Below, one piece after another: positions 47,046 through 60,469 of a stretch of DNA of 64,000 nucleotides. Position 1 is the first letter of the stretch, and each line of letters starts with the position of its first letter. Under the pieces are notes generated by a model. The model saw only the letters and a program-made list of their open reading frames with translations, was not told the origin of the DNA and searched no databases. A program made the position numbers and the translations under genes. The DNA comes from Siniperca chuatsi. Taxonomy: Eukaryota; Chordata; Actinopteri; Centrarchiformes; Sinipercidae. Location of the stretch: positions 642,859 through 706,858 of the forward strand of contig NC_058058.1 in NCBI RefSeq assembly GCF_020085105.1. The letters are read 5' to 3'.

Positions 47046-47512
47046 CTGGAGAAATCCAACACCACGATCCAGAGCGAACAGCGACGCAGCAAGTACTGTA
47101 ACTAACGTTAGCCAGGCCGTGGGTTAGCTTAGCTAGGTTGTGGGTTAGCTTAGCTAGGTTGCGGGTTAGCAAACTGTCGCTACAGCCGCTGCTGCTAAGC
47201 TAACAGCCAGAGAGGACGAGACGGTTTCCCAGCGAGCACAGCAGCTCCAGACAGCGACGCTCACAACTCTCCTGCTGCTACAGCTAACATCACAACAACA
47301 GCAGATTTTAAACTAGAGAGTCAGCTGACACACACATCATGGCTGAACAGCGCTGTGCGGCTCGGTCCGAGCCTCTTTGTTAGTTTCCTGTTCGCAGAGC
47401 CGGGGCTGAGCACGAACACCGGAGGGTTTCAGCGCTCACGCCGAACGCACAGCTAGCGGACCGAGAGGAGAGATTCACCGAATCTGACAAAAAGACGCGT
47501 ACTGGATTAGAA
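47046..47512 (-). repeat. Right arm of inverted repeat around gene E exon 1
   Basis: Reverse complement of 43960-44397. It contains an extra tandem copy of GGGTTAGCTTAGCTAGGTTG at 47120-47170 that the left arm lacks. Confidence 0.8.
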
Positions 47513-47519
47513 CCGCTGA

Positions 47520-47645
47520 CCCCGCCTTTAAGTACAGGAGGACTAAACACATTAGTAATACTGTTTAATAAAGTGTGGGAGGAAAGTAGATCCCTGTGAG
47601 TTGGAAGGAGGCGGTCACTGTGCAGCCAGGGAAACATCGCACACA
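47520..47645 (+). mobile_element. Small LINE RT fragment
   Basis: Frames here read LFNKVWEE and, after a shift, WKEAVTV, like the segment before the first RT motif of fish LINEs (NKVWEEG...WK.A). Very short and tentative. Confidence 0.35.
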
Positions 47646-48354
47646 TGTAAACTGAACGAACGGTCGATGAAAGACTGGTGTCGTTTTTAGAGAGACAGGA
47701 GATAACTGCAGGATGTCAAAAGGGGCACTTTGGCTCCGGGAACACGTCTAGAAGATGAAGTAAGGAAAGCACGGATGAATAAACAGTAGCAGCAGTTTTC
47801 TTTGACGTAGAAGAAGCGCATGAAGACGAAGTGACTCCAGACTAACATGGAGGATCACGCTCAAAGTGGAGAAAGTTATAAATGTGATGAGATGCCTTGT
47901 AGCGTTGGACAGGGGAGCTGATGAAACAGCCACTTAGATCAAGGCTGGTTATGGGAGTGAAGTACATGGATCCGCATCAAAACCTGTGCCTGGAGGATCA
48001 GATGTGGTCCAGGTCCTCAGCACCAGGTCCTGTGCGTCCTGCAGGTCGAGGTGGGAGAAATGTGTTTACGCAGGAAACGGCTCAGAGTCAACTGGCAAAG
48101 GGAGGAAACAGTCAAATCAAGTCTTGGCTGGACAGGAGACGCAGGAGAGACCTGGGACCCTGACGGTGATGCGGCCCGCAGCCCCTGTGTGGGTCCTGGA
48201 CTGGAGGTAGATTCAGAGTTACTTCAGGTTAAGGCTTTAGAGCGGGTCGAAGAAGCAAAGCCAGCAGCAGCATCTGCAGAACGTCTGCTTGAAATAATAC
48301 TCTCACGACTACTGAAACGCTGCGTTCACACTCAGTGGGGCTCCTGCGCACAGG
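47646..48354. other. Intergenic, nothing recognised
   Basis: Frames at 47921-48368 show no family resemblance. Confidence 0.35.
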
Positions 48355-49080
48355 GGCATTGTGGGTAATGACACCACAATTAAACTTCGAAAATCCGAGG
48401 GATGGAAGAACATCGGCGAAGAGCGGCGGCAGCTCTGGGATCAGGAGATAAGAGGCTACTCCGTGCAACACGGGCAGGAAACAGGAGGAAGTAGACCAGA
48501 CTGAGATACGGGAACCCGGGCGGGAAGCACCGCGAACGTGTCCGGCGCCGGAAACAGCAGCGCATGTCAGCTGTTACCTGCAGGGAACACACCTGAGAGA
48601 GGAAGCACACGATGAACAGAGCAGGGCGAACGGGAGGAAGGACGGAAGTCAGCCGGACACTGTAGCGTTAGCTAACTCCAGGAGGCGGCAGTGACGCAAA
48701 CTGCCGTTAAACCTCAGAGGAGAAGAAGAAGAAGAAGAAGAAGAAGAAGAAGAAGAACAAGAAGTTATACAACAGTCAAAGGAAAGTCGGTGTGATGAGG
48801 AAAACGGGGAGAACCAGGAGAGAGGTTTGGTCCCACAGGGTTAAACAGCACTTTATGTAAAACACGACGCCGAACCTTAAAGAAATAAAGACCAGGTTTA
48901 ATTTACGAGATCTTTCACAACGGAGGTCTGGAGAGAAGAGTTATCTGCTGTCGTCTCATTAGTGACAGCGACAGTCTGCTCTTATCTCCTGATCCCAGAG
49001 CTGCCGCCGCTCTTTGCCGATGTTCTTCCATCCCTCGGATTTTCAAAGTTTAACTGTGGTGTCATTACCCACAATGCTGC
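48355..49080. mobile_element. Fold-back element with 98-bp inverted arms
   Basis: Arms at about 48355-48454 and 48979-49078 are near-perfect inverted copies (GCATTGTGGGTAATGACACC ... CAGGAGATAAGAG). The 525-base middle includes a (GAA)n tract at 48719-48757 and no transposase. It resembles a MITE. Confidence 0.75.
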
Positions 49081-49189
49081 GATTAGTTATAGAAGTTATT
49101 TATTTACTCATTTTAAATTTTTTTTTATTCATCTCAGTTTATTTTCTTTTAATTAATCATTAGTGAAGGTGTAGTTAAAGTCCCGGTCC

Positions 49190-49269
49190 ACACTCCAGTC
49201 CAGTTGGTGGCGGTAATGCACCATGACGTTGATACACATCCGCCATAAAACATGAAGAAGAAGAAGAAG

Positions 49270-49300
<31 letters not shown>
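49190..49300. repeat. Short dispersed repeat with (GAA)n tail
   Basis: CAGTCCAGTTGGTGGCGGTA, then CCGCCATAAAACATGAAG and about 15 GAA units (49254-49300). It lies directly against the gene F promoter, whose homology to the other promoters starts at about 49353. Confidence 0.7.
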
Positions 49301-49352
49301 CATCTATTGTTTCGCTCTTCTCTTTTAAAAGCATCTCAAGCAGCAGCAGCGA

Positions 49353-49607
49353 GCCGTCAGAGCCTCTGTGTGTCCGGATAAACCCGTCTGAACGGACTCT
49401 GTGCTGAAGGTTTCACCTCTGACTCATCTCCCGGTAGCCTACAGAGCTACGGGAGTTAGCTTAGCATGCTAGCTGCAGCAGCGCCGGGGACGGGAGTTAG
49501 CTTAGCATGCTAGCTGCGGCAGCGCCGGTCAGAGCGGCTGTTTGACGGAGAGCAAACAGCGTTTCTGACGGAGTTTGTGGAGGAAAAGTTGGCGTCATTG
49601 TGTGAAA
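49353..49607 (+). promoter_or_regulatory. Gene F promoter/5' UTR
   Basis: Shares the leader GTGTGTCCGGATAAACCCGT and two copies of the GTTAGCTTAGCATGCTAGCT unit with genes A-C. The YY1-like AAAATGGCGTCCGG part found in A, B and C is absent here, replaced by the GAA-tailed repeat. Confidence 0.6.
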
Positions 49608-49800
49608 ATGTGTAAAGTCCAGATGCTGAGAGCGCTGGTGAAGCAGCGACTAACTGCGGCTGCTGAGGAGATATTTGGGCTGTTTGAAAGGACGATAGCA
49701 GAGTACGAGGAGGAGCTTCGTCGTTCAAAAGAGGAGAACGAGCGACAGCGGGAGCTGCTGGCCGCTGTTTTCCAGCCTCAGCTTCGGCTGCACAGAGCAG
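49608..49800 (+). CDS. ZNF gene F, exon 1
   Basis: ATG at 49608 starts MCKVQMLRALVKQ. 64 codons plus one base end at GAGCAG|GTCTGT. Peptide TAAAEEIFGLFER, IAEYEEELRRSKEENERQRE and FQPQLRLHRA, nearly identical to exon 1 of genes A and B. The intron to exon 2 is only about 0.4 kb, the uninterrupted ancestral form of gene B's 8.6-kb intron. Confidence 0.92.
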
Positions 49801-50197
49801 GTCTGTCCGCTTCACTTCTTCTTCTCTCGCGGCCGTATTCTCAGCTTTACGGTAACTTAACGGCGCTGAAACGGTTAAATGTTTCCGTTTGTGACTTTAT
49901 TTCGCTTCTTTTCTCGCATTCAACAAACAGCTGTTACCGTAAACAGACTCTCACGCTGTTTACTGACGTCATTGTGACGTCTTCAGCCTCGTTTTAACCT
50001 CAGCGGAAACATGGTGTATACTGCATCCGGATTTCAAAATAAAAGTAACCCGGTTTCATTTGTGTTGAGTGCTTCAGGTTAAATTAATGAATCTATTAAA
50101 GTCATTTAAAGGAAACTGGTCCTAATACGGTTCCACCCCCAGTTAGCATGAAATCAGTTTTCCTCAATGTGTTTCTGTCTTTCAGTGTGTCCTGCAG

Positions 50198-51162
50198 ACG
50201 TCCAGCAGCTGTCGCTGAGGAAAGAAGAGGTTCCCCCTGAGCAGCAGGACTGGAGCCCCAGTCTGGACCAGGACCCAGAGCCGCCACACATTAAAGAGGA
50301 GCAGGAGGAGCTCTGGACCAGTCAGGAGGGAGAGCAGCTCCGAGGGCTGGAGGAGGCCGATATCACCAAGTTCCCATTCGCTCCTGTCCCTGTGAAGAGT
50401 GAAGAAGATGAAGAGAAACCTCAGTCCTCACAGCTTCATCAAAGCCAAACTGAACAGATGGAAACAGGAGCTGATGGAGAGGACTGTGGAGGACCAGGAC
50501 CAGCCAGGAACTCAGATCCAGATACACATTTACAACCTGAGACTGAAAACGGTGATGACGGTTGGAAGGAGACGAGAGACCCTCCGTCAGGTTTAAATTT
50601 TCTAAAAAATAGCGGCTATAATTCCTGTGAGAAACCATTTCGCTGCTCCGAGTGTGGTAAACTATTTAACCAAAACTCTAATCTGAAGACACACATGAGA
50701 ATTCACACGGGAGAGAAACCATTCGGCTGCTCAGTTTGTGGTAAAAGATTTGGCCAGAAGATACATTTGCAGAACCACATGAGATGTCATACAGGAGAAA
50801 AACCTTACTGCTGTTCACTTTGTAACAAATGTTTTTCACGATGTGCACATTTACAGTTACACATGAGACGCCACACAGGAGAGAAACCATTCAGCTGCAG
50901 CGTTTGTGACAACAGATTCACTTGGCTTAATCAACTCAAAACCCACCAGTGTGACGGGCGTCGGTCCTCGCAGCTTCATCAAAACCAAACTGAGGAGGAC
51001 AGAGAGGCAGAGCCTCCAGCCAGCAGCTCAGCTGGACAGATGGAAACAGGAGCTGATGGAGAGGACTGTGGAGGACCAGGACCAGCCAGGAACTATGATC
51101 CAGATAGTCTTAATGTGTCACATGGACTGACATGTAACTCATTCATTGGACAGTTCTGGTGA
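50198..51162 (+). CDS. ZNF gene F, exon 2 (four fingers, intact)
   Basis: Follows tandem acceptors TTTCAG (50185) and CTGCAG (50197). With exon 1 it yields an uninterrupted 385-residue protein. Acidic region about residues 65-205 ([34 protein letters not shown]), then three regular fingers from about residue 214 and a fourth H-x-C finger ([12 protein letters not shown]). Contact residues QSNT, QIHN, RAHL, WNQT. Finger 1 equals gene E finger 1 in its contacts. After the fourth finger a second acidic segment follows, but no further fingers; the protein ends SFIGQFW. Likely nuclear DNA-binding regulator, possibly shortened from a multi-module ancestor. Confidence 0.92.
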
Positions 51163-51945
51163 TGTCATCCTGTTTTTGATCCTGACGTCTTTAACTTTGT
51201 AAAAATTTACAGGAAAATCCACACAAGGGATAAACAATTTAGTCACTCAGCTTCAGTTTGTGGTAAAGGACTTGCAGTTAGCAGGTTAATGAGCGAGTCA
51301 GTTGTTTCCTTTCTTCTTGATTCAGTTGATTTTATTTTGAATGTGAGTAAATTTTCTTTATTATAACTTCTTCTACTTTCTGTCTTTTATGTGGATCTGA
51401 CTTGTTTTTACTCTATTTTGTCACCTGGTGAAGGAAACTTGTATTTTATTTTATGCCTCCTTCTCTGTTGTCGACCTCCAGCTGTGTGTTTTTCATCAGC
51501 TGAGCTCAGCCTGATCGTCCAATCAGAGACGAGCTGCACCTGATTCAGAGAACCTTTCATTTCAGCGGCGATCAGACAGACGGAGGTCATCAACGAAGAT
51601 CAGAGACGGGATGGCATTTAGCTCGCAGCGTCCAGTCGAGATAAGACATGCTAATTACAGCAGCTAACACACACACACAGGTGGAGGAGGAACAGGATTA
51701 CAGTAGAAAGCAGGGGTGTGCTCTGACAGATGGCTGTTATTAAATTAGGGTTTCTCTTTTCATTAAAGTCAGTCTGTTGATGTTTGGTTTCAATCATCTG
51801 AAGAACTCAACACATTACACTCATTTCTCATTGCACTTTTCCTATAGACCCGCTGCCGTGTTAGGTTTTGAGAGAGAGGGAGGCACAATGCAAATACCAC
51901 CTAGAATTTATTTATTTTTAAATAGAAATGTAATTGTAGTGTTAA
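51163..51945. other. Gene F 3' flank
   Basis: 51180-51260 still resembles finger-type coding sequence in pieces, suggesting a decayed extra module. No clear polyA signal was identified. Nothing else recognised. Confidence 0.35.
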
Positions 51946-51946
51946 T

Positions 51947-51987
<41 letters not shown>
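51946..51987. repeat. (TAA)n microsatellite
   Basis: About 14 TAA units. Confidence 0.92.
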
Positions 51988-52069
51988 GAGGAATGACAGC
52001 TATAGGAAGAATAATGTCAGCATCAGTAACAGAGCCAATAACAATAACTGTAGCAGCAGCTGTCGAGCA

Positions 52070-53620
52070 GGAACACGGGGGCAGCAGGTGGCCCACAACC
52101 ACAGATCCAGACTCTGCAGGAACACGGGGGCAGCAGGTGGCCCACAACCACAGATCCAGACTCTGCAGGAACACGGGGCAGCAGGTGGCCCACAACCACA
52201 GATCCAGACTCTGCAGGAACATGGGGGCAGCAGGTGGCCCACAACCACAGATCCAGACTCTGCAGGAACACGGGGGCAGCAGGTGGCCCACAACCACAGA
52301 TCCAGACTCTGCAGCTCTGGAGGCAGAAATACCTGCTGAAAGCAACAGAAGGAGAGAAGAGAGAGACAAGAAAGCACAAAACTACGGAGAGAGAAGATGT
52401 CGAGTTAGTAACATGCAGTAATGGGATAAACATGCATACAGAGGGAGAGGAGAGAGGTGCATCATGGGAAGTCTCCCGGCAGTCTAGGCCTATAGCAGCA
52501 TAACTAAGGGATGGTTCAGGACTCACCCAAACCAGCCCTAACTATAAGCTTTATCACAGAGGAAAGTCTTAAGCCTACTCTTAAATGTGGAGATGGTGTC
52601 TGCCTCCCGAACCCAAACTGGGACCTGGTTCCACAGGAGAGGAGCTTGATAACTGAAGGCTCTGGCTCCTGGTCTACTTTTGGAGACTCTAGGAACCACA
52701 AGTAACCCTGCATCCTGGGAGTGCAGTGTTAGTTGGGTAATAAGGTATTATGAGATCTTTAAGATACGATGGTGCCAACACGGGGGCAGCAGGTGGCCCA
52801 CAACCACAGATCCAGACTCTGCAGGAACACGGGGGCAGCAGGTGGCCCACAACCACAGATCCAGACTCTGCAGGAACATGGGGGCAGCAGGAGGCCCACA
52901 ACCACAGATCCAGACTCTGCAGGAACACGGGGGCAGCAGGTGGCCCACAACCAAAGATCCAGACTCTGCAGCTCTGGAGGCAGAAATACCTGCTGAAATC
53001 GACAGAAGGAGAGAGGAGGGAGACGAGAAAGCACAAAACTACGGGAGAGAGAAGATGTCGAGTTAGTAACATGCAGTAATGGGATAAACGTGCATACAGA
53101 CGGAGAGGGAGAGGAGGAGAGAGGAAAGAGGTGCATCATGGGAAGTCTCCCGGCAGTCTAGGCCTATAGCAGCATAACTAAGGGATGTTTCAGGAATCAC
53201 CTGAGCCAGCCCTAACTATAAGCTTTATCAAAGAGGAAAGTCTTAATCCTACTCTTAAATGTGGAGATGGTGTCTGCCTCCCGAACCCAAACTGGGACCT
53301 GGTTCCACAGGAGAGGAGCTTGATAACTGAAGGCTCTGGCTCCTGGTCTACTTTTGGAGACTCTAGGAACCACAAGTAACCCTGCATCCTGGGAGTGCAG
53401 TGTTAGTTGGGTAATAAGGTATTATGAGATCTTTAAGATACGATGGTGCCAGACCATTTGGAGCTTTGTAGGTGAGGAGAAGGATTTTAAATGTTATTCT
53501 GGATTTTACAGGGAGCCAGTGCAGAGAAGCTAATATTGGAGAGAGATGATCTCTTTTCTTAGTTCTTGTCAGTACACGTGCCGCAGCATTCTGGATCAAC
53601 TGGAGAGTCTTAAGGGACTT
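52070..53620 (-). mobile_element. L2-like LINE 3' part with tandem duplication and 49-bp minisatellite
   Basis: The minus frame at 53599-53363 (QNAAARVLTRTKKRDHLSPI, LASLHWLPVKSRITFKILLL, NGLAPSYLKDLIIPYY) is the C-terminal region of L2-like LINE proteins. Further left the reverse strand still decodes pieces of the remaining C-terminus. The 3' UTR holds a 49-bp unit (ACACGGGGGCAGCAGGTGGC...) five times at 52070-52315 and four times at 52777-52974. The two blocks 52070-52776 and 52777-53450 are a direct tandem duplication of about 0.7 kb including minisatellite and coding end. Open frames on both strands are by-products of the repeat. Confidence 0.75.
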
Positions 53621-53624
53621 TAAA

Positions 53625-53985
53625 GGTCCAGTGTGGAGGATTTAGTGGCATCTAGTGGTGAAATTGCAGTTTGCAACCATTTGCACAGTGCTCGCCTCAC
53701 CCTCCCCTTCCCAGCGTGTAGAAGAAACTACGGTGGCCAAAAAACTCGCAAAAAATGCGAACAGCCCTCTCTAGAGCCGGTGTTTAGTTTGTCCGTTCTG
53801 GGCTACTGTAGAAACATGGCGGTGCAACATGGCAGCCTCCGTGGAAGGGGACCCGCTCCCTCTGTAGATATAAAGGCTGATTCTAATGTAACGAAAAAAC
53901 AATAATTCTTATTTTCAGGTGATTAAACACTAATGAAAACATACTTAAATATTATATTCTATTTCTACCGACAGCTGCTCCTGAA
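53625..53985 (+). repeat. Dispersed fish repeat
   Basis: AAAGGTCCAGTGTGGAGGAT, GTGGCATCTAGTGGTGAAAT and TACTGTAGAAACATGGCGGT to TTTCAGGTGATTAAACACTA: a sequence I recognise as dispersed in percomorph genomes. No coding capacity. Confidence 0.6.
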
Positions 53986-54249
53986 TGTTTCACGCTGGAC
54001 CTTCAACAGGACTCCTGCAGAATCTCAAATATTTTCATAACAGCTATCTTTATATGAAGACGAGCCTGAAAGTTCACTGAGGCCACCATAAAGACAACAG
54101 AAGTCGAATTATGCAAAATAACGTCGATCTGAATTGAGGAAAATCTCCAAAAATATAAATACGGTGATAGCGCTTCACGGTCGACAAGAACCACGAGGCA
54201 GAGTACGCCCAGGTAACTCGGACCAATCCTCCATCCGGACCGAAACCTC

Positions 54250-54560
54250 AGGTGTGGCCTCTGAAGAACTATAACGTGAAATCAGAAGTCATCCACATGA
54301 AGGGCGGATTATCAACATGGTCAGATGAAGTGGTGTCGCTACAAGCCACGGTTACCAGCCTTCAATGCCAGATGGTTAACTTTAAAAGACCGATGCGAGA
54401 ACACGGAGGGGAGAATGAGACGGCGCAAGATCCGAATAGTCGGCATTGATGAGCAACCGGACTCGAGCTCCCCTGAAGCGGTTTCTAAAGTTATCAGAGA
54501 AGTTCTGCAGATCGCAGGAAATCGGGAGACCGCGAGAAGCCACAGGTGATCGTTGCCAAG
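54250..54560 (+). mobile_element. L1/Tx1-like LINE ORF1 remnant
   Basis: Plus frames read VSLQATVTSLQCQMVNF and TLKDRCENTEGRMRRRKIRI then VGIDEQPDSSSPEAVSKVIR, the coiled-coil plus RNA-binding start of fish L1/Tx1 ORF1 proteins. A frame change joins the two; the rest of the element is absent. Confidence 0.65.
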
Positions 54561-54610
54561 TTACTCCGGAGCTTCTCTTGCACTGCCACACACTGTACAG
54601 CAGACTCTCA

Positions 54611-55499
54611 TGTTTGGTATGTTAACGGCAAAGAGGATAAACTAGTCTCAGGGAAACAGCCTGAGAGGCTTTGAAGCAACACACGTTTTTCATGAAACAT
54701 TTGAGAGTAGCTGGGGCCCGAATGTTAGACACCTTAACTTTCCCGAATGTTAGCTGAAGTCTGCTGCTTGATGTCCAGTTTTGCTGTTCTTTGCCATATG
54801 CTTTATTTTTATTGATAGGCTGAAACACTGTTGTATTCTAGTCTGGCTTGAGTTTTGTTGTTTTTGAATGTGGGGTGTGTGTTTGAAAGTCTGTTTGTAG
54901 ATGTTATTTTTTTCTGTTAGTGTGATGAAAATTAAATAATATCTATATATAGTTTTTAGAGCGGTGTTTTGAGTCCTCTTGATGTGGTTTTATGCATCTC
55001 ATCGGTCTCTCCCTATTTTTGAAGTTTTAAATATTTTATCTTAACTTTTACATTTTAAAGACACTTGAAATGTGTGTATGTATATATCTAAAAAATTCAA
55101 ATAGTGTAGATTAAGGCAACACCTCCACTTTGTTTAGCAGTAACATGGCCATTGGCGGTCGAGCTTCAAAATAGACTGCTGGGTTGGAGCTGAACCAGTC
55201 CAGCACATGGAGACGGTTTCATACTGTCTTTGCTGTAACTCTCGCAGAAGCAGAAGGCCTTTGAGCATTAAGGGGAATATGACACCAAGTAAAGACAATA
55301 TTTTATTATGCTTATAAAAAAGGGGAATTAATGTACATTCAGAATTAATGTTTACATTTCGATAAAGTTTTGGGTTTGCTGAGTTTTCTCGAGGACCTTC
55401 CTGCCAGTTAGATGAAGTATCCAGTCTGAGCGGTTCGTGGAGTAAAAGTAACAGTCTTCTATAGTCGGGAGTCAAAGCTCAGTGAACCGAGTTAGACAA
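54611..55499. other. Intergenic between F and G
   Basis: AT-rich; no gene recognised. Confidence 0.4.
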
Positions 55500-55639
55500 A
55501 AACACTGTTAGTGTGTCCGCAGAAGCTCTGAGTGTTTTGTGTTTTTGTGCACAAGAGGAGAAAAACCATTTCAGCAGTTTGAACGAACCGTTTCAGATGC
55601 AGATACTCTTTCGTAGAACACACAGGTGTTAGAGTGAAT

Positions 55640-57153
<1,514 letters not shown>

Positions 57154-60100
57154 CTGCAGGACACAGTGAAAGACAGACAGACACACATTATAAAAAACGT
57201 ACCTTTGTTGTCCAAAGCGACACTAATCCAGTGACTGACGTATGTCTTGAACTCTAAAGCGACGCTTCCGTTACTTTGGTGGCGCAGTTGAACTGAACGC
57301 ATTTACACTGAAGGTGGAAGCAGAAGTGTTTGGGTTGTTCACTGCTGCCCTCTGCGACAGATGAAGGTCGTCTGTGTGAAAGTTCTTCAGTCTCTAAAAC
57401 ACGAGTTCGGTTATAACGCCGTCTTTGTGAAGAAATAACACGAACGTAGCTTCTGTCCGACCTCCACAGTCCGGATCCCAGTTTGTTGTTGGAGCAGCTG
57501 ATAACAGAGCTGACGTCTAGCCGTTAAAACTGGACTGAAATGAGTTGAAAAGTAGGTTTTTTAAGATTATAATGCTTAATGTTAATGACTTGTGACGACT
57601 ATATGTCCAACATGTAAAAGGTTCTACAGTGGAGGCCCCGCCTCGCCTGAACTACCCTTCTGAGTCAGTATTAGTCATTTTTTACTCATGTAGCCAACAA
57701 CTGAGGCTAAAGCTAACAGGTCGAGCTAAACGTCAGCATCCTCACCAGCTGATGCTCCATGTAGAGGACAGACTCGCTCCCTGTCTTTCAAAGCTGTGAT
57801 CATACCTGAGTGCGAGGGGGCAGGTTTGGCCTCAGCGTGCGTGATGTTATTTTACGTGACAGTTATAACAATCATTTTGAGTTCCACATATCAGGAGGAA
57901 ATCAACAACCTGCTGCTCGACGTCAGCGAAACCAAGCAGCTGATCGTTGATTTTAGGAAAAAGGAGGCGAAGGCAGCGGTGGGCGAGTCTCTTTGGCTCA
58001 GGAAGGTTCCTGACTGAGTGAAATGACCCGGAAGTATCTCAGCGGCAGCCATGATAAGAGCTGGTCGAATCCTCTAAACGCCAAGGAAAGCTGCTTCAAC
58101 GCTTCCTCTCTTATCTCCTTTAGGACAGGACACGCCGGACCATCCTTTACCAAAGGAGAGAAATGCCGCCCCACAATCCCTTGCGGCAGCGACGCGCCAT
58201 TGTAGTTTCCCCACTAAGTGTAGAAACAACAGAGCACCTGTTTCAGGCTCGTGACACGATCCAAAACTTATGGAAGCCCCTGCGTGATTGGCTGAGCTCC
58301 AGATCCATAAATATAGATTTCTTCTCCCGTTAGGAGTAATCTTGAAGAAGCACGTTGGATTACTAGTTAACGATATCGCCACCATAACAAAATACTGCTC
58401 GTGGTTCTTTTGTTTCCTGTCAAACTACTGCCGTCTGATCATCGGGGTAAACGTCCCCATTAAGCCGTTAAACGTCCTCATTTGTGCCGAGTGATGTTTC
58501 TTCCAATGAAGCTGCTCGTTACACAAATGACACTTTTATTGTAAGCCAATCAGATTTGTCGATATCGAGTCATCGGCACGTGTGTGACACGATCCCGAAG
58601 AAGGTTCGGTTTCCTCAGAAGGCAACAGTTTTTACATACTTCTACTCCTGTTTTGACAAACGCTCATTTGTTGTCGAAATTGAAGTAATTCGTGTTCTGA
58701 ATGAGACGAATGTTAGAATATTACTCGAATTACTTTTGAAATGAAGATATGAGTTTTAGCATGTTAGCAAACAGACCGCGTGCTGCATCAGTACAGCAGC
58801 CGGTTCACTGCAACGACACAGTTTACGTTACTGCGTGCAGTTTATATTATTACGCTGTTAAATAGACAATAAATGTGTATGTTTATCTTTATTTAGTTTG
58901 TAACTAACTTTTTTACCTGGTGGGCGTAAAGGGACGCCTGCAGAACAGTCACACTGTCTGGAAGTGAAGGAGCTAATAGCTTCTCGTGTCACGTCAGCGC
59001 ACCACTTATAGATTTATTTCATACAGGTGTTTTAATGTCACGTGCGTGAGAATAAAATAAAACTTCACTGACGTTCCCATTAAACCCACCTGACTGCGTT
59101 TCGATGGCGATTTTCTCCATTTTGACCTTTGAACCATTTTCCTCCCTAATTTTGACGTCAGCTGACGAATCAGCTCCGCCACTCAGATAACTGATACTCA
59201 CATTTAAATATGATATATTATACATGTGACTGTAGACACTGTGGCCTACGTTTAGCCCAGGAGAAGGTGGGAACTGCAGAGATGTTGGCTTCTTTCTTGT
59301 TTATTTGGCTCAAGTTATCGGCTGATGACGCGCGAGCTTCGAGGTGTTGCGACTGAAGTCGCCTCACGATCAACTGAATGTTTTAAAATGTGTTTTTACA
59401 GTGTTTCAAACCACCAGCCGACACGTTTAAACTGAATTTAAGTTACTGTTTAACTGTAAATCCTGACACCGACTCGTTTACTATCCTCAGAACATCAGCG
59501 TTGAACCTGCAAACTGTTTTCAAAAGCCAACAGGACGCCACAGCACGGAGACGCAGACCGAACGCCGACACGTACGGAAAGATGAAGCGCCGAAGAGTCG
59601 TTCCCGCTGTCGTTCTGATTTAGTTCGTAAATAGTTTTTTGGCTGCTTTCCAGAGAAGACGGGTTGTGACACGGCAAACAGGCCGGTCTCGCGTCTTTAT
59701 CGGACGGGAGCGGAGACAGAAAGGAAACAGATAAGAGGTCACACATGCGAGCAGGACAGGCTGTGTTGTTAAGATGTTTTAAAATATCTATTTATTCATC
59801 AACAAATCATGAAGTGGGCTTATTTGGACTTAACGGGTACGTTAAGCCCAAACCAGACTTCTGCCATATTTTGACAAATTAAACAATAAAAACATTTGAA
59901 GTTGGTAGAAATGAGTTATTGACACTTTTAACTGAAATGTTCTCAGTATACATTAAAAATGTCTGAAAAAAGACATTTGGGGGTTTTAATAGGGGCGTTT
60001 ATCCTCCTTTTATTACTTTAATCTCAATAAAGTTAATTCAAGTCTTCGTGCTCTTTAGTGACGTCACTGGCGGGCTGTAGTTCCACCTGAAGCAGGTGTT

Positions 60101-60469
60101 TCCGCAGCATCCGGGTCACTGGCTCAGCAGACAACAACGAAGGTAACGCAATGCTTGGTTTGACAGCATCTAAAACTACAGCTCCCATAAGGCTTTGCTG
60201 CCGCTGCTTTGTGTAAGGCTCGTGGGAGTTGCGGTTGTTACCTGCTAACAAAGTATTTGTTGTTTTATCTTAGTTTGAATAAAGGTATTTTCATATTTTA
60301 CTGCGCAGTACTGTAGTATATCTCACTGTGTCTCGGGCTGCGGACAGAAAACGTCAGAAAAATGTTTCGGTTTAGTAAAAACTCCGATGTTAGCGATGCT
60401 AGCTAACATTAGCATGTCTGCCGCCTCCGGGCGCTCCGGGTCCTCCGGGCGCGGGGAGCGGGGACTGAC
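57154..60469. other. Gene G intron
   Basis: A short LINE RT piece lies at about 57890-57990 (INNLLLDVSETKQLIVDFRK). The frame at 58484-58744 has no recognised domain. Otherwise nothing named. Confidence 0.4.

Noticed and set aside
51908-53139. Many long frames on both strands across the 49-bp minisatellite
   Set aside because: The unit lacks stops in several frames, so these are repeat artefacts within LINE 3' sequence.
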